Part shown: positions 5,205 to 5,391 of the stretch, one piece after another
Position numbering within the stretch: position 1 is the stretch's first letter
How the letters are laid out: each line of letters starts with the position of its first letter
NCBI GenBank assembly: GCA_046765875.1
Contig: JBKPSJ010000344.1
Location: 1-5,391 of the forward strand
Source of the DNA: DASRHY01 sp046765875
GTDB taxonomy: Bacteria; Actinomycetota; Actinomycetes; Propionibacteriales; Kribbellaceae
Direction: 5' to 3'
Length of the DNA: 5,391 bases
Position numbers and translations under genes: made by a program
Notes under the pieces: model-generated
Seen by the model: the letters and a program-made list of their open reading frames with translations, nothing else
Databases searched by the model: none
Told to the model about the DNA's origin: nothing

Positions 5205-5391
5205 ATGACCGAAGCCGCCGACTGCCTGTTCTGCAAGATCGTGCGTGGCGAGATCCCCTCAGACGTGGTGACCGACAACGATGCCTGCGTGGCGTTCCGC
5301 GACATCAACCCGCAGGCGCCGACGCACGTGGTGGTGGTCCCGAGGCAGTACCACCCGGACATGGCCGCGCTGGTCACCACGGACCCCGGCC
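5205..5391 (+). CDS. HIT (histidine triad) family nucleotide-binding protein, 3' end outside window
   Basis: An ATG at 5205 opens a frame with no stop to the right edge (62 residues visible). The N-terminus is that of HIT/HINT-type purine nucleotide hydrolases: CLFCKIVRGEIPSDVV at 7-22, with the C7/C10 pair that often binds zinc, then the nucleotide-pocket segment VAFRDINPQAPTHVVVVPRQYH (29-50). The catalytic HxHxHxx triad is expected near residue 100, beyond the window, so activity cannot be confirmed. These small cytoplasmic enzymes typically hydrolyse nucleoside phosphoramidates or related nucleotides. The gene diverges from sigma factor A with 69 bases between the starts. In many actinobacteria a HIT gene sits between rsmE and phoH; here the same gene is likely, displaced from rsmE by about 4.1 kb. 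Confidence 0.92.
   Translation, partial: MTEAADCLFCKIVRGEIPSDVVTDNDACVAFRDINPQAPTHVVVVPRQYHPDMAALVTTDPG

Noticed and set aside
5198..5380. Small minus-strand frame of 60 codons near the right edge
   Set aside because: It is antisense to the well-supported HIT gene and has no motif.

Overview
The window looks like chromosomal DNA from a high-GC Gram-positive bacterium (Actinomycetota). The evidence is the very G+C-rich sequence, frequent GTG starts, a dnaJ tail followed directly by rsmE, a HIT-family gene close by, and two sigma factors of the 'SigE family' type typical of actinomycetes. The sigma/GerMN-Gmad2 pairing reminds me of Kribbella-like Propionibacteriales, but I could not test that.

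Layout, left to right. Bases 1-346 (+) are the C-terminal end of a DnaJ co-chaperone gene. Nine bases later comes rsmE (356-1072, +), the 16S rRNA m3U1498 methyltransferase. A 170-base gap with a weak hairpin leads to a class I SAM-dependent methyltransferase of unknown substrate (1243-1878, +). Its stop codon lies one base from the stop of a gene coming from the other side. The minus strand from 5135 down to 1880 then holds four genes in one direction: sigma factor A (5135-4596), a membrane-anchored GerMN-Gmad2 protein (4599-3493), sigma factor B (3438-2929) and a second membrane-anchored protein with an unrecognised outer domain (2932-1880). At the right edge a HIT-family gene (5205 onward, +) is divergent from sigma factor A and runs off the window.

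The centre of the window is two consecutive sigma/membrane-protein cassettes built the same way. In each, a SigE-family sigma factor of about 170-180 residues ends in an ATGA overlap with a protein that has a short charged cytoplasmic N-terminus (about 45 residues), one membrane segment, a low-complexity linker and an extracytoplasmic domain. The simplest inference is two surface-signalling units in which the membrane protein controls, or is controlled with, its sigma factor. Neither partner shows the zinc-binding HxxxCxxC motif of ZAS anti-sigma factors, and their outer domains differ completely. A candidate ECF-type promoter (TGTCAAC, 17 bases, CGTC) sits just before the GTG start of sigma factor A, which has no Shine-Dalgarno sequence. 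This suggests a leaderless and perhaps autoregulated operon.

The flanking genes (dnaJ-rsmE ... HIT) belong to a housekeeping cluster that in many actinobacteria continues hrcA-dnaJ-rsmE-HIT-phoH-ybeY. The methyltransferase and the four-gene sigma operon therefore appear to lie between normally adjacent or near-adjacent core genes. I found no tRNA, rRNA, CRISPR array, insertion sequence or long repeat.
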